Shown one piece after another: positions 43,289 to 55,541 of a stretch of DNA of 64,000 nt; position 1 is the first letter of the stretch; each line of letters opens with the position of its first letter. The translations under genes were made by a program, and so were the position numbers. Under the pieces are notes generated by a model that saw nothing but the letters and a program-made list of their open reading frames with translations, was not told the origin of the DNA and searched no databases. Source of the stretch: Sacculina carcini (lineage: Eukaryota; Arthropoda; Thecostraca; Sacculinidae); assembly GCA_916048095.2 (NCBI GenBank), contig OU696591.1, positions 407,501 through 471,500 on the forward strand. The letters are read 5' to 3'.

Positions 43289-44261
43289 GACAGACAGACA
43301 AGAATCAATCATTGCGGCGATCCAGCCAGCTTGCTTGAGAAAATGCTCGGTGCGTCACTGCAACACAGCAGCTACCGTTATTACGCACGACAATGCCAGT
43401 GTACTGTTGCTGGTGTCAAAGACGGCGCCGACCTGCAACACTCAATAAACATCTGCCAGGTAATATATTGATGTTGACCGCACTGGCTCCCGTCATATAA
43501 TTGAAATGAGCGCGTCCTGTTCACTGGGACAGCACAAACATCACACACTATGTGAGGTCCTATGGCCCCTCGGAAAGCAATGACTGGGGCCTTCGTTATA
43601 AATACAACACCTTTATAATAGAGATCCGACTTTGGGAAAATGCAGTGCTATGATAAAGTTCAATATCACGTATGAGGCAACGGGGCTCCTCAACACTCGG
43701 GCTCCCGGCCGGGGGGTTCAAGGGCTGCTACGACCCTGGTGGGGGTGTATATACCCCACCCTCCCGTTCTACGCTCATGATCGTACACAATACAACTGTG
43801 ATTACAATTGTGTCATCAAACAGGCCGCGTAATATTTCGGTAACAGTTCGTGCCATGACATCATGTACGCCCCCACCGCCGTCGCAAAAAACCCACGTCA
43901 CAAAATTTCCACAAGCATGCAATGCAATTTCAGCGATGACGTCACAAGAAGTCAGGCTGGCTGGCAAGGAGACGTGGAAGTCTCACAAAAATCACAATTG
44001 TTTCCGCTAATAAAATTGATTCTCAACTGTGTGTGATATATGTAAAATTACATGCGATAATTATTCAGTATTATTCATATTAATTAGTATTAACATTTAT
44101 AATTCAGTGTTGTTAAAATCATTGCTAGAACGTGATATACATGACTGCATGCATCTTGATCATCGAAATATAGAAAGGCCCAAACAAGGTAAAAAAAATT
44201 CCCACGTATAATGAGAATTTCACCTCTATAAGGGTGGCTACCCATTGAAATGTCACTGGAT
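43289..44261 (+). other. Intergenic DNA, nothing recognised
   Basis: A 150-bp open stretch at 43310-43462 followed by GTAATA could be an exon but shows no domain. The rest is unassigned. Confidence 0.35.
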
Positions 44262-44418
44262 ACATGCTTAAAATGAACTAATTCTACAAAATAGTCCAAA
44301 ATTCCCATATTATTTGAAAATAGAATAACATTTTGGGGTTTTTGACAACATATTTGGGCATTTTTCGTCGCATAATAAGAACATAAAACGCCAACAATTA
44401 TCACATAAAATTCCCAAC
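44262..44418 (-). mobile_element. Dispersed repeat with TTGGGAATTTTATGTGAT end, copy 1
   Basis: The reverse complement of AATTCCCAACTCT and ATCACATAAAATTCCC at the right edge equals the left edge of the copy at 63832. Other shared parts include ATACATGCTTAAAATG and GGCGTTTTATGTTCTT-like blocks. Confidence 0.6.
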
Positions 44419-44497
44419 TCTACTACAACTCTCGTACCTATCACATACTGCCATATATTGTCACGCACGACTGATAATTTGAATCACAACAATCAAA

Positions 44498-44915
44498 TGT
44501 GTGTGTGTGTGTGTGTGTGTTAGTGTGTGTGTTAGTGTGTGTGTTAGTGTGTGTTAGTGTGTGTGTTAGTGTGTGTGCTAGTGTGTGTGTGCTAGTGTGT
44601 GTGTTAGTGTGTGTGTGTGTTAGTGTGTGAATGTGTGTGTATTAGTGTGTGTGTGTGTGTTAGTGTGTGTGTTAGTGTGTTAGTGTGTGTATGTGTGTGT
44701 GTGTTAGTATGTGTGTTAGTGTGTGTATGTGTGTTAGTGTGTGTGTGTGTGAGTGTGTGTATGTGTGTGTATGTGTTAGTGTGTGTGTGTTAGTGTGTGT
44801 CAGTGTGTGTTAGTGTGTGTTAGTGTGCGTATGTGTGTGTTAGTGTGTGTGTGTGTGTGTGTTAGTGTGTGTGTGTGTGTTAGTCTGTATTAGTGTGTGT
44901 GTGTGCTAGTGTGTG

Positions 44916-44994
<79 letters not shown>

Positions 44995-45018
44995 GTGTGT
45001 ATTAGTGTGTGTGTTAGT
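44498..45018 (+). repeat. TTAGTGTG-type array, left part
   Basis: GTGTGTTAGTGTGTGTGTTA-type units, including a pure TG stretch at 44925-44990. It continues at 46379 on the other side of a LINE. Confidence 0.95.
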
Positions 45019-46378
45019 TTTTTTTTTTACACGTACACATGTATTTACAATCAGGTATTCATTTTATAATAATGTAAAATTAAGCACGCACAAATGGGCG
45101 CGTTGTATATGCGAGTCAGTTCGGCGACCCGGTGATGGTTGCGGCGTTGCCGCGCACGACCGCCAGGCTGACCCGCTCTCTGAGCCAGGCCGTCTCGCGT
45201 GGCTCTCCCGAACGCTCTGTGATTCGACGACCGATGATCTTGATTAGGTCGTCAAATGTGGACCCCAGCACGCCGGTAGTTTCGATGGCCAGCGGTGCGA
45301 AGTCATACCGCTGGCTCAAGTCCGAGTAGCGTCGTTTCTTCGTCTCCTCGGCCGCCCGAGCCGCTGCCCCGGGAGCGACTGCACCCTCCAACAGGTGTGC
45401 ACTGCTGAAGGTGTTGGTGCACGTCACGTCCCAGACGAGCGATTTGCCGCGCCGGAAGGGAAAGATGGTGATCCCGTCCGGGCGGCGGCCGTCGCCTCTG
45501 TTCAGACCACGAGGTTCCAGCACTGCCGCGACTCCTGCCGACGCCAAACTGCGATGAACGATGTCGTTCAGGGCAGTATGACGCGGCAGTCGGCCGACGT
45601 TGTGGCAGCACGACAGACTGTGGTGGCCCCATCGGTCGGTCGTTGAGCCGCAGCGGCACCTGTGCGGCTGCTGGATGGCGGCTCCCAGGCGCAGCGCCAC
45701 GCCGACGCGAACGGCTTCGTCGGGCAGCAGCAGGCCGAGGCTGGAGATCGGAAGGGCGGACAACCAGGCGCCGCTATGGGGTGCGGCCGCAGCCAGAAGG
45801 CGAGCTCGGTCGACCTGGTTTGCTCTCTGGAGCAGACTGTTCAGGCGGTGCTCTGACGCACTCGTGTCGAGGTGGCGCTGAGTGAGGGACTCGGGCACAT
45901 TTTGCTGGCTGAAAGCCGGGCACATTCTGCTCACAAACTCCTCCACGGGGGGCGCCGGGAGAACAGGTCTGTCACCGCGTTGGCGGTCAATTATATGACT
46001 GACCAGGTCCCCAGCGGCCTCCATTGAGGCGATATGAGCAGGCAGCGCCACGTCAATCAGCCGCCTAGCCCCGATGCCACCCAGACGGACGGGCAGCGCC
46101 GCTTGCTCCCATTGGTCGTCGTCCAGGTCGACGTTACAGCAGCTGCCGATGGCCGATCGGAGGCTCTCGTCGATGGTGACGAGCTGAGAGGTCGCCCTGT
46201 ACACTGGGGCTGCTCTCATCAGGTACATGGCCCGCGGCACCGACGCGTATCTGCTCAGGAAGAATAGCGCCGGGTGCGAACCGATGTTGGTGGTGCGCCT
46301 GATGAGCAGCTCCAGTTGGTGATGGATGTTGTCCAGGGCTGCCGGTATGCCTCCGGACTCGAGGGGTGCGCCCAGAAG
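45019..46378 (-). mobile_element. LINE with restriction-like endonuclease domain, 5'-truncated, inserted in a TTAGTGTG array
   Basis: The minus-strand frame is open from the truncation point (46378) to a stop at 45116, about 420 residues. It begins in the reverse transcriptase thumb (LLGAPLESGGIPAAL, FFLSRYASVPRAMYLMRA) and ends in a zinc-containing restriction-like endonuclease: CRCG, then H and C, then GRLPRH, VLEPRGLNRGDGRRPDG and VWDVTC. This mirrors the C-C-H-C, RH, EP, KPD, D order of R2-type elements. A 3' UTR of about 85 bp and a poly(A) of about 13 follow (poly-T at 45019-45031 on plus). Both flanks are the same TG/TTAG array. No frame breaks were seen in the retained part, which suggests a fairly recent insertion. 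The clade within the REL-endonuclease LINEs is undecided. Confidence 0.87.
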
Positions 46379-46898
46379 TGTTAGTGTGTGTTAGTGTATG
46401 TTAGTGTGTGTGTGTCAGTGTGTGTTAATGTTAGTATGTGTGTGTGTTACTGTGTGTTAGTGTGTGTGTGTGTGTGTGTGTTAGTGTGTGTTAGTGTGTG
46501 TGTTAGTGTGTGTTAGTGTGTGTTAGTGTATGTGTGTTAGTGTGTGTTAGTGTGTGTTAGTATGTGTTAGTGTGTGTTAGTGTGCGTCAGTGTGTGTTAG
46601 TGTGTGTTAGTGTGTGTGTGTGTGTTAGTGTGTGTTAGTGTGTGTGTGTGTTAGTCTGTATTAGTGTGTGTGTGTGTGTGTGTGTTAGTGTGTGTTAGTG
46701 TGTGTCAGTGTGTGTTAGTGTGTGTTAGTGTGTGTTAGTGTGTGTTAGTGTGTGTGTTAGTGTGTGTTAGTGTGTGTGTGTGTGTTAGTGTGTGTGTGTG
46801 TGTGTGTTAGTGTGTGTGTTAGTGTGTGTGTTAGTGTGTGTGTGTCAGTGTGTGTGTTAGTGTGTGTGTTAGTGTGTGTGTGTGTGTTAGTGTGTGTG

Positions 46899-46943
<45 letters not shown>

Positions 46944-46992
46944 GTGTGTGTGTCAATGTGTGTGTGTTAGTGTGTGTGTGTGTGTTAGTGTG
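46379..46992 (+). repeat. TTAGTGTG-type array, right part
   Basis: GTGTGTGTTAGTGTGTGTTA units resume immediately at the LINE 5' truncation and run for about 610 bp. Confidence 0.95.
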
Positions 46993-47112
46993 TGTGCGGT
47001 AAAAACAGTATTGTGAGTAGAGTAGAGTGGTTAGTAATACAGTAGAGTGACTGTATTGCTTGTTGTGACCCGAGGCTGTCAAGAAGCTGAAGCGTTCTCA
47101 TCACACGCGCGC

Positions 47113-47167
<55 letters not shown>

Positions 47168-48518
47168 CTGGGAACTGACTGTGGTGTGCCCTCGGGGTGA
47201 TGTTTCTTTCTCCCACACACACACACACACATACACACACAAACACCACCTGCGTGTTAGCGTCGCAGTAAACATCAAGAAGCACCAGTCTTGTCAATCA
47301 TCAACCAAGAAAACACCCACACACAAACACACACACTGACACACACAGATAGATATAGAGACACACAGACACACAGAGGCGGACCACATAAGATTGATGC
47401 ACAAGTACTAAAGTGGCGCGGTCGACATGATATTGTGCAGTTATGAACTCAATTACACGGGATACTTCTACTTTTACACGAGTATTAGCCAACAGTCTCC
47501 TGTGATATCCGTTCAAGTATCGTATGATTTGCAAGCGACATTGTTTTGTTTACCGGTAAATATATTTGTATTATATATATGTGGTTGTTGCAAGAAAGGT
47601 GTACAAAATATATTTATACATCTGAAAATCTGAGGAGAAAAATCTGGAAAAAATTAACTCGTTTTCTAAATTTTGCAGAAATAAAGAACTTGATATAATT
47701 TTAGCACGTGAAATGTTATTTTCGGTAAAATATCTTAGCCCGGAATCAAAACAGGTAATTAAAAAAAAACACTATTTGTGCGTGTTTGTGCATAATGTAT
47801 AATGGATAATTATTGAATGAGTCATGTGACCACGCCAGCCAAACCACACACACATACGCACACACGCACGCACACACACGCACACAGGCACGCAGACACA
47901 CACACACACACACACGCTCACAGGCACTTGTATAATACGATCATGAGGTCGCCATCACACTAGAAATGTCACGATGGTATTGGCCAATATAACCACTCTA
48001 TCTATCTATCTGTTTCGGCATTAATATCTGATATATTATAGGAGTATTTCTAATAGCACGTGTACAAGCACATGAGCAAAATAAGCAGCTATGTTGTCAT
48101 GAAATAAACAGCACATTTATATGCACGCACAAAAATTGAACTCATTTTAATCCAATTAACCTTGATTAAATTTATTAGAATAAATTTAAGACCATGCTTG
48201 ATAATGAAATTGATAAATGCGGATGAATTATTATGTGGAGAAAACCAGCGACGCGGTGCGCAAGGTTTGTCTCAAATATGTGCTAAAATAAAATATAAAT
48301 TACTCAAGAATTCTACACATGATTTTTACTCACTATGTAATTACATTAATATGTATATTTTCCAGCTACAAAGTCATATTATCCAGCAGTTATTCTTTTT
48401 AGCTGGGTGGTTGTAATCATATTCTCACCGACGTGCTCAGCATTATTAGACATAAAAGTCACAACACACACTGTTTTATAATGCACCTTTTTATCATGAC
48501 CACGTGAGAAATCAGTGT

Positions 48519-48565
<47 letters not shown>

Positions 48566-49303
48566 TATTTCACGGTTCGGATATGTATAGTCATTATCTC
48601 AACGGTAGTTCACACACACACACACACAGGTGGTGTGAGCGAGAGAGACGACAAGAGATACACAAACACAGAAACAAGAACAATCACACAACGAACACAC
48701 ATCACACGCACACACACACACACACGTATGTAGACAAATTCGCAGATCCGTGTGTGTGTGTGTGTGTGTATGTGTGATGCGTCATATGGTGACGAGATTG
48801 GCGCACATGACAATATTCGTGAGAGACAGTCCACGGTAATATCATACACTGATCGACAAGCAGACAAAAAGTGCACCATCACACACACACTGACATACAC
48901 TGACACACACTGACATACACACTGAGACACACATACACACACACACACACACTGACACACACACACACCCACTGACACACACACACTGAGACACACATAC
49001 ACGCGAGAATATAAGTTTGATTAGGTCAAATCTAGCTGGTTTTTTCGGCCACATTTAGACTATCAATTGTTCTGCGCTAGTTAATTTGGCTATAATAAAT
49101 ATTAGAAATATGATCGGGATTATGAATGTTAAGAATATGATTTATCACTGACATGATGGCAGCATGTTGTCCATTTTGGCCCAGTCATATTAAAATTGCA
49201 GCTTCAATTTCTGAGCGAAAATGTTTCACAAATCCGTGCACGAGAGGTGATATTTTGATAACTCACATCTCGGAGCTTCGCCTCGTCTTGACTGCACTTA
49301 ATA
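46993..49303 (+). other. Intergenic DNA with several TG/CA microsatellites
   Basis: TG at 47113-47167 and 48521-48563, and CA at 47215-47240, 47842-47920, 48614-48628 and 48881-49003. Between them is AT-rich DNA without a recognised gene. Confidence 0.5.
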
Positions 49304-49641
49304 CAGTGGTTCCCAACCTTTTTCAGCTTGTTACCCAATTTAGCATCCCATATTACGCATGCTACCCCTATGTTACTGTACATGTTACTCTAAGCATTCA
49401 CACACACACACGCACGCGTGCACACACAACTATATATAACACGCCATATGAGCAATACAATATCCACACAATGCAAACAATAAACATAATATGCTAAGTT
49501 AACATTAATCCCAATACAAGGTACCGCAATGTTTTCTTGAATTTCAGAATTCATAACATTTTCCTGTCACCCCTACATTACACCCGAACAATTGCTAAAT
49601 TACCCCTAGGGGGTAATTTACCCCCAGGTTGGGAACCACTG
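49304..49641 (+). mobile_element. hAT-type MITE with perfect 8-bp target duplication
   Basis: Ends CAGTGGTTCCCAACCTTTTT and, inverted, CAGTGGTTCCCAACCTGG. ACTTAATA flanks both sides exactly (49296-49303, 49642-49649). Inside are GTTACCC-type repeats and a CA run. Non-coding, 338 bp. It is a different family from 379/16775. Confidence 0.93.
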
Positions 49642-50929
49642 ACTTAATAAGTACTGAAACTTTGATAAATTTCACTCTCACATCAATCTGCTATATATCC
49701 ACCATCATTTCTACCTGATCGAACCATTTATGTCGTTTTGTCATATATTTAGCTTATGTAACTGTTGTCCTCTGTGCCTCTATTGAACAAGTACGTGACA
49801 TATATCATGTATTTTATTTTATTAATCCATTCAGTCGGCAGTTGTGATTTTCTCTAGTATACTGAGAATAATTGTGATGTTCTAACCTACTGTCCTATTC
49901 ATCACAAAACTTCTCATCAACAAAATGAAAGCCAGCCTCCAACACACGCGTGTGTAATGTGAACACAATATAATCTGGCGTGTTAGAATAATACTCAATA
50001 CTTGTGATATAACCAACGTATCATTACTTGTATATGCACTGGCAGACCCAGAGGGGGGCTGAACCAATGCCACCTAGATACAAGGCCGTTTCACGATTTT
50101 GTGACGTCACAGCGTTCGGCCAACGTCGGTGCAGTGTGTATGTGTTGCGGTGCACTGTTAGTTGATATTATGCGTACGCCAGTGCATTATTTTCACAAAT
50201 ACTCCCAGTTTTAAATGAAACCTTGCATTTAGAAGCTGTATAATGCTTAACAATTCTTTTTACAACCTAATACAAACAAAATTTAGGAGGTTTACGATCA
50301 TGTATTGTACCAAGCGTGCGAATTAACAACAAGAAAACGGTCAAATATAGAAGCCAATATGACATGTTTCATTAATTGCTTGCCACAGTGAATTCAGACA
50401 CGGGCACGCTATTTAATTCATCATTCACAACATGCTGCAGCCCATCAACATGTCGACAAAAACGTGTTTACACACTTCACGAATACAACATTGCGAAATA
50501 CAAAGCCAATAACTGAGCATAAATTCCAGCATTGACAAACAACAATAAATGTGATGGTTAATTATGCTTAAATATCACATAGAACAGCGGTCCGAAACAT
50601 GCGCTAATTATCCGCTCATAGATATTGTAAGTGTGTTTGTAAGTGTTGGTTTGTCAATTGTAAGTGTCGCTAAGTGGGGAACTAAAGGTCGGATAGAAGG
50701 ACAAATGCGTGTTTTTATCAATCCGAAATCTTTCATTTTCGCTTATATCGACTTCCTGACATTAAATTTGTTCGAACCACTGGATTCATAAGATTTCTCA
50801 GCGGTGCCAAGAAATCAATGAATTGACACGCTTTCACATGAGAATATTGAATAATCGATCTTAAAGCAAATCCATGGGCAATATTCACTCTATATCAACG
50901 ATAATGGCACACGCAGATATACACCATAC

Positions 50930-51090
50930 CACACCATATCACTCATCAACGATAATGACACACGCAGATATACACCATATCACACATTAACACCATATCA
51001 CACATTAACACCATATCACACATTAACACCATATCGCACATTAACACCATATCACAAATTACCACCATATCACAAATAAACACCATATCA
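50930..51090 (+). repeat. 18-bp tandem repeat (ACCATATCACACATTAAC)
   Basis: About six to eight units with small changes, inside the THAP transposon. Confidence 0.85.
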
Positions 51091-51287
51091 GAAATCAGAA
51101 ATCAGAAATGTATTGCCACTTTATACAACAAAGTATTGGCATGGATGAAAATATACATACAAATCACACAATGTACACACAAATGGAAATGCATCATAAA
51201 TAAACTTGGGCTCACAGCGGAATAAGACAAACAAGACTCACACAAAAACACGTATACTACAGAAAAACGAATAATATCGGTGTGGGC

Positions 51288-51795
51288 TCAAGAATCTATG
51301 TACACATCCAAAAGATATTTATATGATTTGCTGCTGAAAGATTTATAGGAGCTGGAAGATGTAATTGAACGCGGAAGTTTATTGAACAGACGGGGGGCAA
51401 TGTATTGAAAGGATTTGGAAGACCATGATGATTCGGAAACTGCTCGGGGTTCTAGAAGGGCACTAGATGATCGAGTGTTAGTGTTGTGTGAGACTGGCAC
51501 TACCAGCTCCTTCAGATAGGGTGGAGGGTAGGGGGAGTTGATCAATTTGAAAGTGAGACAGCATATTTTGTGTTGGGTCATATATTTAAAAGGAAGCCAT
51601 CTCAATGTTTTTAGGTATCGAGAGGTGGGATGACGGATAGGAAGTCTGAAAACAAAACGGCACGATTGGTTGAGAATAGATTGGAAGGAAGAAATGTCTT
51701 TTTTTGGTAGAGAATAAAACGAAGAGGAGCAATAATTGAGATGGGGGAAAATAAAAGCATTAATTAGAGCAATGGAGGAACGAGGAACGAGGAAA
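51288..51795 (-). mobile_element. LINE 3' fragment (L2/CR1-like) inside the THAP transposon
   Basis: The minus strand reads ALINAFIFPHLNYCSSS, then LRWLPFKYMTQHKICCLTF, YLKELVVPVSHNTNTRSSS and APRLFNKLPRSI, to a stop at 51288. This is the conserved end of the LINE reverse transcriptase ORF (LHWLPVxxRIxYK, RSS, APRLWNxLP). The frame is open throughout this piece. Confidence 0.85.
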
Positions 51796-51836
51796 TATCA
51801 CACATTAACGCACAATTTGCACGCATCAACATTTAC

Positions 51837-51989
51837 ATATATATTATTGTATATTGGCATGTCTTGTTTGATAGCTGTCATCCATTTCTTTCGGAGCACC
51901 TCCTCTTTCGGTGAACAGAAAACGCTCACTTTGGAGCCACTATTGTAGTTGTCTTTGCACCCGGACACATCACTTATCTGGCATGTTTC
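51837..51989 (-). CDS. Transposase exon encoding the N-terminal half of a THAP zinc finger
   Basis: After the acceptor TTGTTCAG the frame reads ETCQISDVSGCKDNYNSGSK, VSVFCSP and EEVLRKKWMTAI. The C-x(n)-C start, the SVF-x-x-PK strand and the KKW-x-x-AI helix are the THAP signature. A donor GTAAAT follows at 51836, so the second Cys-His pair should be on another exon, now separated by the LINE. It belongs to the surrounding transposon. Confidence 0.7.
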
Positions 51990-52029
51990 CTGAACAACAT
52001 AATAACAAAATATTGATACACTATACTTG

Positions 52030-52105
52030 GGGTACCTTTTGAACCTTTGAACCTTTGAACTTTGAACCTTTACCTTTTGAACTTTTGAACCTTATCAACC
52101 TTTTG
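52030..52105 (+). repeat. TTTGAACC short tandem repeat
   Basis: Imperfect 8-9 bp units of CCTTTTGAA/CCTTTGAA. Confidence 0.8.
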
Positions 52106-53426
52106 ATGGTTCCATACCACCAATGTATTGTCCGATATGGTTCAATACCCGCGACTTACTTGACTGTTCAAATAATTATCACCAATCCTATCATAATTTG
52201 CCAGTTTGTCTTCCAGATCCACGAATATTGCAATCGCTTGAATTTACTGTAATTTAGATACGGATTACTAGGAAATAGCCAATGATAAATTTGTTATTTT
52301 ATTATTATTTGAGTTATTTTATTCACTTTGTTACTTTTAATATTATTATAGCTATTGCTAATTTATAGCGGTATCCAGATATTTAATCCCATATCTCCGA
52401 CCTTTGATTCCCATTCCACCAAGGGGTATGGATTCTCCCGGCTAATAACCACTGGACTAAACAATCACAACGCAATACCTGCTTTTTCAAACAATGGGAG
52501 TAAGAATCGTAAGATGTAATAGATAATGTCATTATTAAGATATAAAATGCAGCGCATAAAATGATCAAATATTTCAAAAAGATTGAAGCATATCTTAACT
52601 AATTCAACAAAATCAGGTTCAACGGAAGAGATAAATGAGTGAGCATTTATTGACTTACCTTTCACTCCGAAAGGTGAAATTCTCCGGAATACACCAATCT
52701 AATAATACTTGAAGTAAACTTGCGGGAAACACTACAACACTGCTTAAAGTATGATAGAAGCAACAGCGAATGCAAACGCTCAATGCCACTACAATTGTGA
52801 ACGCAATACTAACATAAACACGTCGAACCAACTACGCTGCACTGAAAATATAATGCGCACAACGCCACAAATAATTATCACAGCGAACACACGTACAATC
52901 GCAAAACGCGCAACGCCACAAATACACACAACACCACAAACACGCGCTCACAACGAACTGACAACGCTACACTGACAACGAACTGATCACGTGATCAGCG
53001 ATGCAGCGTCAGCGTTTCAATGGTTTGTAGCTGAGTCATTAGCATCGGTTTATAGATGAGTCATAGCAAGATGTGATACCCAGGTAGCGTTAGGACGGAC
53101 GAGCTGACGTAACACCCCCCATGGGGAGGGGATGGAAGGGCCTTGTATCTAGGTGGCGTTGGCTGAACCCCCCCCCCCCCCAATGTTTCCATCAAGCTCT
53201 CATAACCATGAGATTCACTAAAAGAGTAAAAATATATTTCTGTAGAATTTGTTGATATAAGCATTATCGTAAAGCATACGGTCACATCATTGTGTGTATA
53301 AATGTGTGTATATACACACCGTACATTCTGCATAACGTTATTCAGCTGCATACACTAATGTGTCTGATGTGGATGAGGTTTGGTTCTCATCCCGCTCACC
53401 ACAAACACTGACATCTCACAGAGTTG

Positions 53427-53436
53427 ACCACACGTC

Positions 53437-53486
<50 letters not shown>
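53427..53486 (+). repeat. (TG)n microsatellite
   Basis: About 50 bp of TG. Confidence 0.95.
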
Positions 53487-53487
<1 letters not shown>

Positions 53488-53514
53488 TGCATACACGTGC
53501 GCACGTTCTAATTT

Positions 53515-53695
53515 GGCGCGTGTTGGCCGCATCCGTCGTGGCAGTGATACACATCCGGTGATTGTATCAGACGCTCAGCGTCCGTCCGTCAGTTCGTCCA
53601 CTGGACTCGGTCGCCGCACCTGGTCTTCCGCCGGCCGTCCAATCTCAACCACGCGCCCCTCCTCATCCCGCGCGACACGACGCCGCAGTCAAGGC
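53515..53695 (+). CDS. Possible isolated exon or CpG-rich segment
   Basis: A GC-rich block within TG/AT-rich surroundings, open in one frame (RVGRIRRGSDTHPVIVSDAQ, then Ser/Arg-rich) and ending CAAGGCAG-GTGTGT, a possible donor. No domain is recognised. It may be an upstream exon of the gene at 55400-60818, a separate gene, or an unspecified promoter. Weak. Confidence 0.25.
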
Positions 53696-53699
53696 AGGT

Positions 53700-53792
53700 G
53701 TGTCAGTGTGTGTCTGGCGGGAGTGCAACATGCGTGCGCGTGCGTGTTTTAGTGTTTGATATCGCGCCTGCACCTGCTACTTCCTGCCAATA

Positions 53793-53825
<33 letters not shown>

Positions 53826-55285
53826 GTGTGAGTGTGACAACCTCTGGCGCCTCTCTCCAACACTCACTCACAGACACATACACACAGAGAGAGAGAGAGA
53901 GAGAGAGGGAGGGAGTGTGAGGACAGTTGATGAAATGACAGTTACAGGAGAATCTGTACAGCACGAGGTATATTTTCTCATGAATACTTTTCCTACGAGA
54001 AGTCTTCATTCAACAGCAGTGCAGACAAAACCATTAGCAAAGCCGTGATCATATGATGCAGCTGTCATATGAACAGTATACAGTTAAGAGTATATTCAGT
54101 ATTCAGTGTTAGCGCCATTTTCCAATCAGCGGTCAATTCTCGCACTCCCTGAATTTTGGATAGCTACATTAAAAAGTTGAAATACAAACGACGTATTATG
54201 AAAACTTTTATACAATATTCACTCAGACAGCTTACAATTCGTTTAGAAAAATATTTGTATGTATGGGCAAAAAAACTATTTGGTTCAAAATAACACAATT
54301 TTTGTCTGCACAGTACAGAAATCCTTGCACCCGTTAGGAACCAGACTGGCACCCCCAGTTAGAACCCCTGATAAAGGACATGCTGTTCCTCGCAGCATCA
54401 GACATGTCAGCCAACACTGGCGCTAAAACAAACCAGGTGAAACCACGACGCACAGAGTCAGTGGGGGAGACTATGACACGATGTACAGCGACGAGCTGAC
54501 GAGACTACGACGGCGCCGGCGGATGTGGACACAAACGACGCACGTGAGACACACGAGATGTGGTCCGGAACACGCTCATTATCCAAGACAACGATGCGTT
54601 CATATCAAACGACCACCTCCACTGTGACAATCCAGCGCTCCGCTCCTCTCGCTTCACTCACTGCTGCTTTTTCTCCATGCATGCCTGACTGTGTGTGTTT
54701 CTTGTCCCTCTCTCTCTCTCACACACACCAACACACACACATACACGTAAATATACAAAGACAGACTCAAGGTGAGGGGAAAAGTCCTCAAACGCATCCA
54801 TACAACACCTGTCATCTGCTAATGCGGTATTCTGTTGTATCCATCAAGTTGTTTCACACCAGAACAATTGGAGCTTGAGAAAAACTATGCACAATTAAAC
54901 AGCTGCACGAGATACTATTGTCATTTTCTTCTTCAATCACCAGCAGGTACGGTGCCAATACACGTGCCGTTATTACACGAGCAGAACTGAGCAGGAACAG
55001 AGGGAAGGATGAAGATACCCGAATATTCGTCTCAAACGAGAATCTCTTCATCGAGTTGATCTGCCCAACATTTCACTCTGTCAATTGTTGTTTCCCTATG
55101 TTTAGATTATTTTCTTCCTGATACGGGAGCTCTCCCGGAACACAACCACCAAATGATAGAATTTAACGATTCAAAAAGAGAGAAACGGAGCCACAATAAT
55201 CTTGTCCTTCTCAACGGCAAAAACCCAGCCGGATCAATTTTTGCCGGCAAGAAGCACAGACGATGTGTTTTCTCACATCTGCGGT
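53700..55285 (+). other. Intergenic DNA, nothing recognised
   Basis: Short TG, (GA)n and (TC/CA)n runs near 53800-53910 and 54705-54745. No gene identified. Confidence 0.45.
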
Positions 55286-55541
55286 CACTTTGTCACGGAA
55301 GACGCATGTGCCGGCCGAGGGGAGGAGCGTGGACGAGGAGGCGGGGCATGTAATCAGTGCAGGTGCGAGAAACACCCGTCGTCCACAACTCAGCTTGCTG
55401 CAGTGGTCAGTAGAACGTGGACGTTGGTAGTGTGAGTGAGTGAGTGAGTGAGTGAGTGGTCAGTGAACAGTGCCTGACCGTCCTGGACTCGACTGTGCGT
55501 CGTAAGATCGACACGTCAAAGAATACATTGACCACTTGCCA
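55286..55541 (+). promoter_or_regulatory. Candidate promoter and 5' UTR exon of the RREB1-like gene
   Basis: A GC-rich block (GGCCGAGGGGAGGAGCGTGG) leads into a region containing (GTGA)n and ending CTTGCCA-GTGAGTTG, a strong donor at 55542. It is the best candidate leader exon before the acceptor at 56956. The only ATG near the GC block is followed at once by TAA. Confidence 0.35.

Larger units (their letters stand above)
50066..53160 (-). mobile_element. THAP-domain DNA transposon (P-element-like candidate)
   Basis: Inverted ends AATGCCACCTAGATACAAGG at the left and, inverted, AACGCCACCTAGATACAAGG at the right. The host MITE sequence GGCTGAACC is duplicated on both sides, a 9-bp target duplication (7 or 8 bp if bases at the junction belong to the element). 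A minus-strand exon encodes half a THAP domain. Near the right end is a likely 5' exon ending GAGTGAAAG-GTAAGTC (about 52660). A TIR-like motif, AACGCTACCTGGGTATC, recurs inside the right end (about 53091). A LINE lies inside. THAP domains occur in P-element transposases, so that superfamily is the first candidate. Confidence 0.75.
50039..53281 (+). mobile_element. MITE with CACTGG ends, copy 4, split by a 3.1-kb transposon
   Basis: The left end CACTGGCAGACCCAGAG runs to GGCTGAACC at 50065. The family interior resumes at 53161 with GGCTGAACC and continues to about 53281 (AACCATGAGATTCACTAAAA). The right end is missing. Confidence 0.8.

Noticed and set aside
45395-45885. Plus-strand frames of 64-93 codons across the LINE at 45019-46378
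   Set aside because: Antisense shadows of the GC-rich LINE coding region.
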